Assembly: GCA_045811525.1 (NCBI GenBank)
Contig: JBJMTV010000042.1
Location: 3,265 to 67,264 of the forward strand
Length of the DNA stretch: 64,000 nucleotides
Direction: 5' to 3'
Source of the DNA: VAZQ01 sp045811525
GTDB taxonomy: Bacteria; Pseudomonadota; Alphaproteobacteria; Rhizobiales; Xanthobacteraceae
A model generated the notes under the pieces. The model made no database searches. It saw only the letters and a list, made by a program, of their open reading frames with translations, and was not told where the DNA came from. Both the position numbers and the translations under genes were made by a program. Shown one piece after another: positions 34,045-42,106 of the stretch (its first letter is position 1; every line of letters starts with the position of its first letter).

Positions 34045-35193
34045 TCATCCCCAGAGCTCCTCGCTCGCGAGCCTCGCTCCTTGCACCAGGCTCTCGAATT
34101 TGGCCCACATGACGGAGGGGTGCACGCGCTGAATGCCTTCCGCCTGGGCAAAGCCGCAATCGGTGCCCGCGATCACATTCTCGCGGCCGACCGCGCGCGC
34201 GAAATTGATGATGCGCTCTGCAACAAGGCGCGGATGCTCGACCGTAATCGTGTGATGCGTCACGACCCCGGGGATCAGGATCTTTCCGGGTGGCAGCTTG
34301 ACCTTTTCCCAGACATGCCACTCGTGCTCGTGACGCACATTGGCGGCCTCGATGGAATATGCCCCCGCGTCGACGCGCAGGATGAGCTCGAGGATGTCCT
34401 CCAGCGCGGCATCGGCCACGTGCGGCACATGCCAGCTGCCGAAACAGATGTGATAACGCACACGATCTTGCGGTATTCCCCGCAGCGCGCGGTTCAGCGC
34501 CTCGATGCGCAACTCCGCCCATTCTAAGTAACGCTGCGGGCTCTGCTCGGTGAGGTGGTCGTACATGTTGGCGAGCACGGCATCGTCGACCTGCAGCACC
34601 AGGCCGGCATTTACGATGGCCAGATATTCCTCGCGCAACGCATCGGCTATCGCAAAGACGTAGTCGGTCTCGTTGTCATAGTACTCATTGGTGGCATCGT
34701 AGCCGACACTGGCTGGGGCCACCGCGGTGAAGAACGCCTCTGTGACGCCGGTCGAGGCAACCGCCGCCTGAAGATTGCTGATGTCGCGGTCCACGCTCGC
34801 GTGATCGCGATAGGCGATCGGACCGACGCAGGCATGCCCTGGGGTACCCGTAACACCGCGTGGAAATTCCTTCGCCATGAAAGATGCAAAGCGCAGCCGA
34901 TCGCGCCCGAGCCATACCGCTGGATACATGGTTTGCGGCCGCTCCTCGAAGCCGCTCACGCGGGCGAGCACGTAATTGGCCCAGCCGGACTTGCCGAACT
35001 CGCCGTCGTTGACGATGTCAATGCCAACTTTGGCTTGCATCTCGACCACGTCGGCCACCGCTCGCCGCAACTGCTCGTGGTAACGCTCGTGCCCGGCGCC
35101 GTGCTTCGCCGCGATCGAGGTCTCGAGCAGCTCGGCCGGTCGCACGATGCTGCCGACATGCGTGGTCAGAACGCGATGCTCGCTACGCTGCAT
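34045..35193 (-). CDS. MetE C-terminal-domain-like protein (cobalamin-independent methionine synthase II family)
   Basis: With the ATG at 35193 the product has 382 residues, about half of full MetE, and consists only of the catalytic TIM-barrel domain. It opens with LTTHVGSIVRPAEL and has DGEFGKSGW. The zinc ligands are recognisable: His and Cys in YHICFGSW, and a late Cys in GTDCGFA. This stand-alone form includes archaeal-type MetE, epoxyalkane:CoM transferases and many uncharacterised demethylases. The catabolic neighbours (cupin, Bug receptor, divergent CoA transferase) argue for a thiol or methyl transfer in degradation rather than methionine synthesis. Confidence 0.85.
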   Translation of the reverse strand: MQRSEHRVLTTHVGSIVRPAELLETSIAAKHGAGHERYHEQLRRAVADVVEMQAKVGIDIVNDGEFGKSGWANYVLARVSGFEERPQTMYPAVWLGRDRLRFASFMAKEFPRGVTGTPGHACVGPIAYRDHASVDRDISNLQAAVASTGVTEAFFTAVAPASVGYDATNEYYDNETDYVFAIADALREEYLAIVNAGLVLQVDDAVLANMYDHLTEQSPQRYLEWAELRIEALNRALRGIPQDRVRYHICFGSWHVPHVADAALEDILELILRVDAGAYSIEAANVRHEHEWHVWEKVKLPPGKILIPGVVTHHTITVEHPRLVAERIINFARAVGRENVIAGTDCGFAQAEGIQRVHPSVMWAKFESLVQGARLASEELWG

Positions 35194-35451
35194 AATGTTC
35201 CCGTGAGCAGGCCAGATGGTGCCATGTCTCGCCGGCATTGGCCCATTGTCAATGCCCGCCCGTAATTGCCAGCGGTGATCACCGCAGGGATCAAGGAAGG
35301 CTTGTTCATCTCAGAGCCTGTTCGTATCAAGGAGCGTTCGTTTCGAGGACTTCATGCACATCCATATGCCGGAACTATCCGACGCGCGGGGAAATCGCGG
35401 TGGCCGCGGCATCGTGCACCGCCAGCTACCGCACGGCATGCGGAGGATGCG

Positions 35452-36666
35452 ATGACGGCGGCGCTGCCGTTGTGCGGGATCACCGTGGTGGAGATCGGGA
35501 CCAGCGTGGCGGGGCCATTTGCCGGCCAAGTCCTCGCCGATCTTGGGGCTCAGGTGCTCAAGGTCGAGAACCCGCATGGCGGTGACGACGCCCGCAACTG
35601 GGGTCCGCCATTCGTGCGCGGCGCCTCGCCCATCTTCAACGCCATCAATCGCAACAAGCAATCCGTCGCGATCGATTTGAAGAGCGAATCAAAGCGCGCA
35701 GCGCTGCGCCGGTTTATTCTCGAGCAGGCTGACGTGGTGCTGCAGAATTTGCGGCCTGGCCTGGTCGAGAGCTATGGCTTGGATGCAGTCAGCTTGCGTG
35801 CGGCAAAGCCCGCGCTCATTTATTGCAATCTGGCTGCCTATGGTGCCCGTGGGCCGCTCAAGCAGCGCCCCGGCTATGATCCTCTCATGCAGGCGTTCGC
35901 CGGGCTGATGACCCTGACCGGCGAGGAAGGGCGCGAGCCCGTGCGCACCGGGCCCTCCATTGTCGATCAGGGCAGTGCGATGTGGGCCGTGATCGGCGTG
36001 CTTGCGGCACTCTATCGCCGTATCGCGACGGGCGAAGGCTGCGAGGTGGCAACCTCGCTCTACGAGACTGCCCTGGGCTGGACCAATATGCATATGGCAA
36101 GCTACCTGGCGTCGGGGCGGGTGCCGCAGCGGATGGGCTCGGAGAATTTCGGGATCTGTCCCTATAAAGCATACGCCACAACCGACGGCTGGGTCGTGGT
36201 GGCGGCCGGTAACGACAGTCTCTTTCAAAAGCTCGCCGATACCCTTGGGCATCCCGACTGGGCGCAGGACCCCCGCTTCAAGAGCAACCCGGACCGCGTG
36301 CGCCACCGCGAACATCTCAATGCGATGGTCGCGGCGGTGATCGCAACCGATAACGCAGAAAGCTGGGTGGAGAAGCTCGCCCGTGCCGGTGTCCCATGTG
36401 CACCGGTGCTCAGCCTCGATCAGGTCGTTGCCAACCCGCAATTCGCCGCTGTCGGCATGCTGCTGGAGGGGCCGGACGCATCCATGCCGCTCATCGGCAT
36501 TCCGTTGCGGTTCGACGGCGAGCGGCTGCCGTACCGTAGCCATCCGCCGGCGCTGGGCGAGCACAGCGCGCTCATCCTCGGTGCGGCGCAAGGGCGTGAG
36601 GAGCTTTGCCTAGGACCGAACAGGCCGACACCACGAGCTCGCCGCAGGAATGATGCGGACTTCTGA
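35452..36666 (+). CDS. Class III CoA transferase (CaiB/BaiF family)
   Basis: The ATG at 35452, 5 bases after GGAGG, gives 404 residues. The class III fold is clear: VVEIGTSVAGPFAGQVLADLGAQVLKVENP at the N-terminus, AIDLKSESKRAALRRFI, LIYCNLAAYGARGPLKQRPGYDPLMQAF, and the catalytic Asp at D172 in SIVDQGSA. Enzymes of this family move CoA between acids such as formate, oxalate, carnitine or succinate and an aromatic or aliphatic acid. The last 11 residues (from about 394) and the stop codon come from a dispersed repeat, so the native C-terminus has been replaced. It is divergent from the MetE-like, cupin and Bug genes. Confidence 0.92.
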   Translation: MTAALPLCGITVVEIGTSVAGPFAGQVLADLGAQVLKVENPHGGDDARNWGPPFVRGASPIFNAINRNKQSVAIDLKSESKRAALRRFILEQADVVLQNLRPGLVESYGLDAVSLRAAKPALIYCNLAAYGARGPLKQRPGYDPLMQAFAGLMTLTGEEGREPVRTGPSIVDQGSAMWAVIGVLAALYRRIATGEGCEVATSLYETALGWTNMHMASYLASGRVPQRMGSENFGICPYKAYATTDGWVVVAAGNDSLFQKLADTLGHPDWAQDPRFKSNPDRVRHREHLNAMVAAVIATDNAESWVEKLARAGVPCAPVLSLDQVVANPQFAAVGMLLEGPDASMPLIGIPLRFDGERLPYRSHPPALGEHSALILGAAQGREELCLGPNRPTPRARRRNDADF

Positions 36667-36669
36667 ACC
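36633..36669. repeat. Dispersed palindromic repeat, copy 3 (right half), within the CoA transferase 3' end
   Basis: The stretch ACGAGCTCGC...GATGCGGACTTCTGAACC aligns with the right halves of the copies at 30117-30153 and 22007-22043. The left half is not present. Its TGA at 36664-36666 is the stop codon of the CoA transferase, and it ends 18 bases from the convergent ilvE stop. Confidence 0.7.
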
Positions 36670-36686
36670 GGCAGTGTTGGCAAGCG

Positions 36687-37577
36687 TCAGGCGGCTGCGG
36701 CTTTGCCTTTGGGACGAACCTCCGCGCTGTAGTCCTCCATCAGCTGGCGTGTGATCACGCCGGGCGTGAACTTCCACTGCGCAATCTCCGAGACGGCCGT
36801 AACCTCCGCCGCGGTCCCGGTGATGAAGCATTCCGAGAATTGCGACAGCTCCTCCGGCATGATGCGCCGCTCGATCACCTCTATGCCGCGCCGCTTGGCA
36901 AGCTCGATTGCGGTGCGACGGGTTATTCCAGCTAGGAAGCAGTCGGCGACGGGAGTGTGGATGGTGCGGTCCCTGATAAAGAAGATATTGGCACCGGTGC
37001 ATTCGGCGACACGGCCCTGCCAGTCCAGCATCAATGCATCGGCATAGCCTTTGCGTTCCGCCTGGTGCTTGGAGATCGTGCAGATGGCATAAAGGCAAGA
37101 CGCTTTGGCGAGAGCGGGTGCGGTCTTTGGATCCGGACGACGATAATCAGCGAGATCAATTCGGATGCCCTTGAGGCGCTGCGCCGGATCGAAATAGCTC
37201 GGCCATTGCCAGTTTGCGATCGCCAGATGAATGGTGTTGTTCATGGCGGTCACGCCGAGTTGCTCCGAGCCGCGCCAGGCGATGGCGCGTATATAGCAGT
37301 CAGGCATGCCGTTTCGTTCGACAACCACTTGCTTGGCGGCATCGATCTCGGCAACCGAGTAGGGGATCTCGAAATCCATTATCTCCGCCGAACGCTTCAG
37401 GCGCTCGGAGTGATTGGTGCCCTTGAAGATCGCGCCGCCATAAGCGCGCTCGCCTTCAAAGACGCAGCTGGCATAATGCAGGCCGTGTGTGAGCACGCTG
37501 ATCTTCGTATCTGCAGTGGGAACGAGCTTGCCGTCGAACCAGATGAGATCGGCACGTTGGTCGAATGGCACAGCCAT
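36687..37577 (-). CDS. ilvE: Branched-chain amino acid aminotransferase
   Basis: Class IV PLP aminotransferase that makes or degrades Leu, Ile and Val. The ATG at 37577 is preceded by GGAGGAG and gives 296 residues, close to E. coli IlvE (309). Landmarks are LTHGLHYASCVFEGERAYGG, GMPDCYIRAIAWRG, the PLP lysine at about K158 in ALAKASCLYA, and CTGANIFFIRD followed by LAGITRRTAIELA. Upstream codons to 37805 do not resemble the family. It is divergent from marR and convergent with the CoA transferase gene. Confidence 0.95.
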   Translation of the reverse strand: MAVPFDQRADLIWFDGKLVPTADTKISVLTHGLHYASCVFEGERAYGGAIFKGTNHSERLKRSAEIMDFEIPYSVAEIDAAKQVVVERNGMPDCYIRAIAWRGSEQLGVTAMNNTIHLAIANWQWPSYFDPAQRLKGIRIDLADYRRPDPKTAPALAKASCLYAICTISKHQAERKGYADALMLDWQGRVAECTGANIFFIRDRTIHTPVADCFLAGITRRTAIELAKRRGIEVIERRIMPEELSQFSECFITGTAAEVTAVSEIAQWKFTPGVITRQLMEDYSAEVRPKGKAAAA

Positions 37578-37812
37578 CGCGTCTCCTCCTCGGACTGCCG
37601 GCAGACGGTGAGCGTCGGCAGACGCGTTGCAAGCTTTTTGCGTTGCCGGCCGACAGCCGGTATGTTTCAGCCTCGCCAATGAGAGCGCGCTTGCGCCTCC
37701 GGCGCAATCCTGCCCTTTTCGATCGCGGCGCGGCTCCGCAGATCGGGAGACGCGGGCCACGTGCACAGTTATACAGGTGCAGGCACCGGAGACGATTGGA
37801 TACAAAAGCTCG

Positions 37813-37826
37813 TATAATATGTCAAC
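37813..37826 (+). promoter_or_regulatory. Consensus -10 element that would give a leaderless marR transcript
   Basis: A perfect TATAAT lies at 37813-37818, only 8 bases before the marR ATG. Initiation 6-8 bases downstream would place the +1 at or within 2-3 bases of the start codon. No Shine-Dalgarno precedes the ATG. The -35 is poor (GACGAT at 37791-37796, 16-base spacer). Confidence 0.5.
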
Positions 37827-38363
37827 ATGGCTGACCTAATTATTCCATTGGCCGATCGCCGCGCTCCCAACGTGAGCCCGCGTGGCCAGGAGCCGATATG
37901 GGATGTGATCGAGCTCCTGTTCTTTGCCTACCGTGATTTCATCGGTGATCCCGACGAGGTCCTGGCAAAATTGAAGTTCGGCCGCGCCCACCACCGAGTG
38001 CTGCATTTCGTCAATCGCAATCCGGGCATGAAGGTCGCCGAGCTCCTGGAGACGCTAAAGATCACCAAGCAGTCACTGGGTCGCGTGCTCAAACAGTTGA
38101 TTGATGAGGGTTACGTGCTGCAGAAGGAAGGCGCACAGGACCGCCGCCAACGCCTGCTCTATGTCACGCCCAAAGGCGAGGCTCTCGCAATGAAGCTTGC
38201 CGGCCTCCAGACCACGCGTATCATGCGCGCATTGGCCGAGCTCGGCCCCAACGCTCACGAGCTTGCGGGGCGCTTTCTCGCGGCCATGATCAATCCGGAG
38301 CAGCGTGACGCGGTGTTGCGTTTCATAGCCCGGGCGGATCGGGTGCGCCGAGTGCGCGGCTGA
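37827..38363 (+). CDS. MarR-family transcriptional regulator
   Basis: A 178-residue winged-helix regulator. The DNA-binding region is about 60-125: FGRAHHRVLHFVNRNPGMKVAELLETLKITKQSLGRVLKQLIDEGYV is the helix-turn-helix, and QDRRQRLLYVTPKGEAL the wing. MarR proteins usually bind small aromatics and repress their own operon. It is the first gene of an operon with a response regulator 10 bases downstream and a histidine kinase, and lies next to the divergent ilvE. The start is at ATG 37827 without a ribosome-binding site. Confidence 0.92.
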   Translation: MADLIIPLADRRAPNVSPRGQEPIWDVIELLFFAYRDFIGDPDEVLAKLKFGRAHHRVLHFVNRNPGMKVAELLETLKITKQSLGRVLKQLIDEGYVLQKEGAQDRRQRLLYVTPKGEALAMKLAGLQTTRIMRALAELGPNAHELAGRFLAAMINPEQRDAVLRFIARADRVRRVRG

Positions 38364-38373
38364 GGGCAGCAGC

Positions 38374-39090
38374 ATGCCGGTGAGCACCCGAGTTTCTCCC
38401 GCTCCGGCCGATGATGCCCCACACCTGCTCGTGGTCGACGACGACCGTGGCATCCGCAGCCTTCTCTCGCGCTTTCTGCGCAACGAAGGCTATCGCGTCA
38501 CAACAGCGGAAACTGCCGCCGATGCACGCGTGAAGCTCGGCGGCTTGCATTTCGACCTGCTGATCCTCGACGTCATGATGCCAGGCGAGAGCGGATTTGA
38601 CCTGGCACGGGCGCTGCGCTCCGGCTCGAGCGTGCCGATCGTCATGCTCACGGCGCGCGACGAGGCGCCGAGCCGCATCGAGGGACTTACCATCGGCGCG
38701 GACGATTATGTCGGCAAGCCGTTCGAGCCCAAGGAGCTGTCGCTGCGCATTGCCAGTATCTTGCGCCGCACGCGACCGGTGCAGCCGCCGCGCGTGGAGT
38801 CCGTGCGCTTCGGCGAATTCTCGTTCCACCTTGCCCGCGGCGACCTCAGGCGCGGCGAGGAGGTCGTCCGTTTGACCGACCGCGAGCGGGATATGTTGCG
38901 CTTGCTTGCCGCTAGTCCGGGCGACACGGTACCGCGCCAGGCGCTCGCCGGAAACGGCGGGTCGAGCGGAGAACGGGCAGTCGATGTCCAGGTGAATCGC
39001 TTACGCCGCAAGCTCGAGCTCGATCCCGCCAATCCACTGCTGGTGCAAACCGTCCGTGGCGTCGGCTACCGGCTGATGACCTTGCCATGA
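38374..39090 (+). CDS. OmpR-family response regulator
   Basis: A 238-residue two-component regulator. The receiver (about 18-135) has the acidic pocket in LLVVDDDRGIR, the phosphoacceptor D66 in LLILDVMMPG, Thr in VMLTARD and Lys in VGKPFEP. The C-terminal OmpR winged helix covers about 145-236 (VVRLTDRERDMLRLLA, RAVDVQVNRLRRKLE, VRGVGYRL). It is 10 bases downstream of marR and overlaps the kinase gene by 4 bases (ATGA), so it is translated together with its kinase. Confidence 0.95.
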   Translation: MPVSTRVSPAPADDAPHLLVVDDDRGIRSLLSRFLRNEGYRVTTAETAADARVKLGGLHFDLLILDVMMPGESGFDLARALRSGSSVPIVMLTARDEAPSRIEGLTIGADDYVGKPFEPKELSLRIASILRRTRPVQPPRVESVRFGEFSFHLARGDLRRGEEVVRLTDRERDMLRLLAASPGDTVPRQALAGNGGSSGERAVDVQVNRLRRKLELDPANPLLVQTVRGVGYRLMTLP

Positions 39091-40496
39091 CGACTTACGA
39101 CCTCGGCACCACGGCCCTGCGTGCGAGCCTCGGCGCCCTGCGTTCGAGCGCAATCCGCTTCACCAGCCTGTTCGACCGTCTCGGCCTGGCGATCAAGGGG
39201 GTGATGCCCAAGGGGCTTTATGCGCGCGCCTTGCTGATCATCATCGCGCCGATGGTCGTGCTGCAGTCCGTTGTGGCCTACATGTTCATGGAACGTCACT
39301 ACTATATGGTGACTCAGCGGTTGTCGGCAGGCGTGGTGCAGGACATCGCGACCTTGATAGAGATCTACAAGGTCTATCCGCAGGAGCCCAACAACACTCA
39401 GCTGCGACGGATCGCGCAGGAGAAGCTCGGGCTGGTGGTGGACTTTCTCCCAGTAAGTGAGCTGCCGCCGCCCGGCCGCAAGCCATTCTTCTCGCTCGTC
39501 GATCAGGCGCTCTCAGAGGAAATCCGCAAGTCAGTGGGTCGGCCTTACTGGATCGACACCGTCGGGCGATCCTCGCTCCTCGAAGTCCGAGTGCGGCTGG
39601 ACAACGCGGTCATGCGGGTGTTCGCGCCTCGTGGCGCCGCCCACGTGTCGAACTCGCACATTTTCCTCGGCTGGATGGTTGGCACCTCGTTGGTGCTGAT
39701 CATTGTTGCGGTGCTGTTCCTGCGCAATCAGATTCGCCCGGTCCTGCGGCTCGCAGATGCGGCGGAAAGCTTTGGCAAGGGCCGCGAGGTGCCGGACTTT
39801 CAGCCGCGGGGTGCGCGCGAGGTGAGGCGTGCGGCGCAGGCATTCATACAGATGAAGCGACGCATCGAGCGCAGCCTGGAGCAGCGCACCACGATGCTGG
39901 CGGGGGTGTCACACGATTTGCGCACGGTGCTCACGCGATTCAAGCTTGAGCTGGCGTTGATCGGCGACAGTCCCGAGGTCGAGGCCATGAAAAAGGACGT
40001 CGACGAGATGGGCCGCATGCTCGAAGCCTATCTGGCGTTTGCGCGCGGTGACTCGGGTGAGCAATCGGCCCCCACTGACATGGGCTCGTTTCTGCAGGAG
40101 CTCAAGATTGACGCGGAGCGCAACGGCCACCGCGCGAGCGTGCAGTTTCACGGCCATCCCATCGTGACGGTGCGGCCGCATGCGTTCAAGCGCTGCCTCG
40201 CCAACCTGGTGTCGAATGCGGCACGACATGCGCCATCAATCTCCATCAGCGGGCAGCGCGACCACCGCTGGCTGACGGTGAGCGTCGACGACGATGGCCC
40301 TGGCATTCCCTCGCAGATGCGTGAGGAGGTGTTCAAGCCGTTCCTGCGGCTCGATGATTCTCGCAACCAGGACGAAGGCGGCACCGGCTTGGGGCTTGCC
40401 ATCGCGCGCGATATCGCCCGCTCGCATGGCGGTGACATTGTGCTCTCCGACAGCCCGCTCGGCGGGTTGCGCGCCACCGTCCGCGTGCCGGTGTAA
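39087..40496 (+). CDS. EnvZ-like sensor histidine kinase
   Basis: A 469-residue membrane kinase. TM1 is near 47-70 (ALLIIIAPMVVLQSVVAYMF) and TM2 near 195-215 (GWMVGTSLVLIIVAVLFL), with a periplasmic sensor between them. A HAMP segment follows (NQIRPVLRLADAAESFGKG). The H-box has H276 in GVSHDLRTVLTRFKLEL, which carries Val-Leu where EnvZ usually has Pro-Leu. The ATPase motifs are NLVSNAARHA (N), DDGPGIP (G1) and GGTGLGLAI (G2). The short dimerisation domain and layout match EnvZ. Its cognate regulator is the gene before it, and marR heads the operon. Confidence 0.93.
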   Translation: MTTYDLGTTALRASLGALRSSAIRFTSLFDRLGLAIKGVMPKGLYARALLIIIAPMVVLQSVVAYMFMERHYYMVTQRLSAGVVQDIATLIEIYKVYPQEPNNTQLRRIAQEKLGLVVDFLPVSELPPPGRKPFFSLVDQALSEEIRKSVGRPYWIDTVGRSSLLEVRVRLDNAVMRVFAPRGAAHVSNSHIFLGWMVGTSLVLIIVAVLFLRNQIRPVLRLADAAESFGKGREVPDFQPRGAREVRRAAQAFIQMKRRIERSLEQRTTMLAGVSHDLRTVLTRFKLELALIGDSPEVEAMKKDVDEMGRMLEAYLAFARGDSGEQSAPTDMGSFLQELKIDAERNGHRASVQFHGHPIVTVRPHAFKRCLANLVSNAARHAPSISISGQRDHRWLTVSVDDDGPGIPSQMREEVFKPFLRLDDSRNQDEGGTGLGLAIARDIARSHGGDIVLSDSPLGGLRATVRVPV

Positions 40497-40603
40497 GCGA
40501 GGCTTGAGCTTCCCAGCCCTCGTGAGGACGGCTCCGCGGAGTCAGCTCCCAGACATTGATTTTGCACTGAATCCGCCGCCAATGTCTCAATTTGGAACAG
40601 AAC

Positions 40604-40699
40604 GCGGTAAAACCGCACTCACCCCTACGCTATTCCGCATTTGCCAATGCGGTCATCCCTATGTCGTCACATTCTCATGTTCTGCCGCAACTGCGGCAG
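40604..40699. repeat. Three consecutive perfect inverted repeats before the 40746 gene
   Basis: GCGGT-AAA-ACCGC at 40604-40616, CCGCATT-TGCC-AATGCGG at 40635-40652 and CTGCCGCA-AC-TGCGGCAG at 40682-40699 lie in the 249 bases between the kinase gene and the next gene. None has a U-tract, so they are not classical terminators. They share the core GCGG/CCGC and may be operators or an RNA structure. Confidence 0.5.
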
Positions 40700-40745
40700 T
40701 AGCGGCCCTCAGTTAAGTGACAGGGCGTAGAGGGGAGATCCAACC

Positions 40746-41258
40746 ATGGGTTACTTCACCGCACGTGAGCGCGGTGCTCTCGGCAGATCGGTTGACGAGA
40801 GAGCACAGACGACGCGAGAGCTTCCTCAGGACGATTTTGCTCCTCGCCGGCGAGCGACGACGAGCCCCGATATCGGCTCCGTGGTGCAGCAGGTGAGCGA
40901 AGGGCCAGTGCGGAAGATCGACGCCGTCATTGCCGAGCTGAAGCATCGGCGCGAAGCGATCCTCGGCGAAAGCATGCGTATGCACCGCGAGATGATCGCC
41001 TATGCCAAGCTAAATCAATCGACAATGGACTCGACCCGGGTCATCGGTGAAAGCTTGGCAAACTTGTTTCGCGTCTCCGATGCGCCCGCTTTGAACGATC
41101 TGATGAAAGCAGTTTCCGATCAGGATCAGGGAAACGGCGCATCTGAGGAATTTGCCGAGAGCGAGGCCAGATCCGAGGAGGAGGACGCTTCGCGCTTACC
41201 TCGAACCCGAGCTGCGATGGCGCATGCCGCAGAGCGGCGAGGCGCCGCGAACGAATAG
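40746..41258 (+). CDS. Conserved hypothetical protein of a two-member local family
   Basis: A 170-residue protein with GGGGAGA before the ATG. Residues about 55-120 form a predicted long helix: KIDAVIAELKHRREAILGES, then MHREMIAYAKLNQSTMDSTRVIGESLANLF and DAPAL. The same pattern (REI.YA.L.Q..M.ST..I.ESL, then DAP.L) occurs in the protein at 57984-58358, so the two are paralogues. The N-terminal 45 residues are charged and the C-terminal tail acidic (SEEFAESEARSEEED), both probably disordered. There is no signal peptide. I do not recognise a named family; it may be a small coiled-coil structural or phasin-like protein. Confidence 0.75.
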   Translation: MGYFTARERGALGRSVDERAQTTRELPQDDFAPRRRATTSPDIGSVVQQVSEGPVRKIDAVIAELKHRREAILGESMRMHREMIAYAKLNQSTMDSTRVIGESLANLFRVSDAPALNDLMKAVSDQDQGNGASEEFAESEARSEEEDASRLPRTRAAMAHAAERRGAANE

Positions 41259-41379
41259 TTCAATATCTGCGCTGCAGAGGGCGGACAGAGATCCGTCCTC
41301 TGCATGCTCTCTTCCACTACCCCCGCGCACATGTTACCGCCTCTCCGGTAGCACCATGCAAGATGAAGGCGCGGGCGTG

Positions 41380-42054
41380 ATGGGGAGCGTATTCATCAGG
41401 CTTTGTTGTCTGCCGATCCTGGCCGCGACGCTCGCCGGATGCGATTTCGCTTCCGACTGCAGCGGTAAGGAATGCATCAAGGGATCGGCCACCCTTGTCA
41501 CGCAGAGCAGAGCGGTCGGCAGGTTTACCGCCATTACGCTCGACTCCATCGGCGATCTCACGGTCGAACGCACCGGCACCGATTCGTTGGCAGTGACCAC
41601 CGACGACAACCTGCAGCCGATTGTGACGTCCGAGGTGAAGAACGGCACGCTGGTTCTCGCGGAGCACGGTTGCCGCAATTGCTCGCCGACCAAGATCGCC
41701 TTCAAGGTAACGGCCGCCGAGCTCAGCAACATCGCTCTCCCCGGCACGGGATCTGCCGATGTGTCTCAGCTCGATGCGCCGACATTCACGGTCACCATGG
41801 ACGGGACCGGCTCGCTCAAGCTGACCGGCAAGGTCGACGAGCTGAAGGTCGGCTTGAGTGGAACGGGTTCCTGCGATGCGAGCGGCCTTGTCGCGAAGCG
41901 CGCGAGTGTCGACGCGAGTGGCACCGGGAATGTCCGGGTGAACGTCACCGACGAGCTGAAGGCCAAGGTGACGGGGACCGGCAGCATCCGCTACAAGGGA
42001 TCGCCCAAGCTCACCCAGTCCGTCTCTGGAACAGGATCGATCAAAGCTGAATAA
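41380..42054 (+). CDS. Lipoprotein with DUF2807-like (head-GIN) beta-repeat domain
   Basis: The ATG at 41380 gives 224 residues with a lipoprotein signal, LPILAATLAGC, so Cys18-20 is lipidated. An in-frame ATG at 41356 is an alternative. The mature part has the head-GIN pattern of a right-handed beta solenoid: GRFTAITLDSIGDLTVERTG, LPGTGSADVSQL, MDGTGSLKLTG, LSGTGSCDASGL, ASGTGNVRVNV, VTGTGSIRYKG and VSGTGSIKAE form regular G-T-G-S repeats about 17-20 residues apart. These are putative adhesins or envelope proteins of unknown role. It is monocistronic as far as can be seen. Confidence 0.88.
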   Translation: MGSVFIRLCCLPILAATLAGCDFASDCSGKECIKGSATLVTQSRAVGRFTAITLDSIGDLTVERTGTDSLAVTTDDNLQPIVTSEVKNGTLVLAEHGCRNCSPTKIAFKVTAAELSNIALPGTGSADVSQLDAPTFTVTMDGTGSLKLTGKVDELKVGLSGTGSCDASGLVAKRASVDASGTGNVRVNVTDELKAKVTGTGSIRYKGSPKLTQSVSGTGSIKAE

Positions 42055-42106
42055 GATTGCTCAAATCTGCTGTTGAGCTGCACAAACGTATTCTCGGGAA
42101 CGGCTC

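Noticed and set aside
33486..34151. 221-codon form of the cupin
   Set aside because: The first 49 codons overlap the end of the MetE-like gene and have no protein-like composition; the ATG at 34004 fits better.
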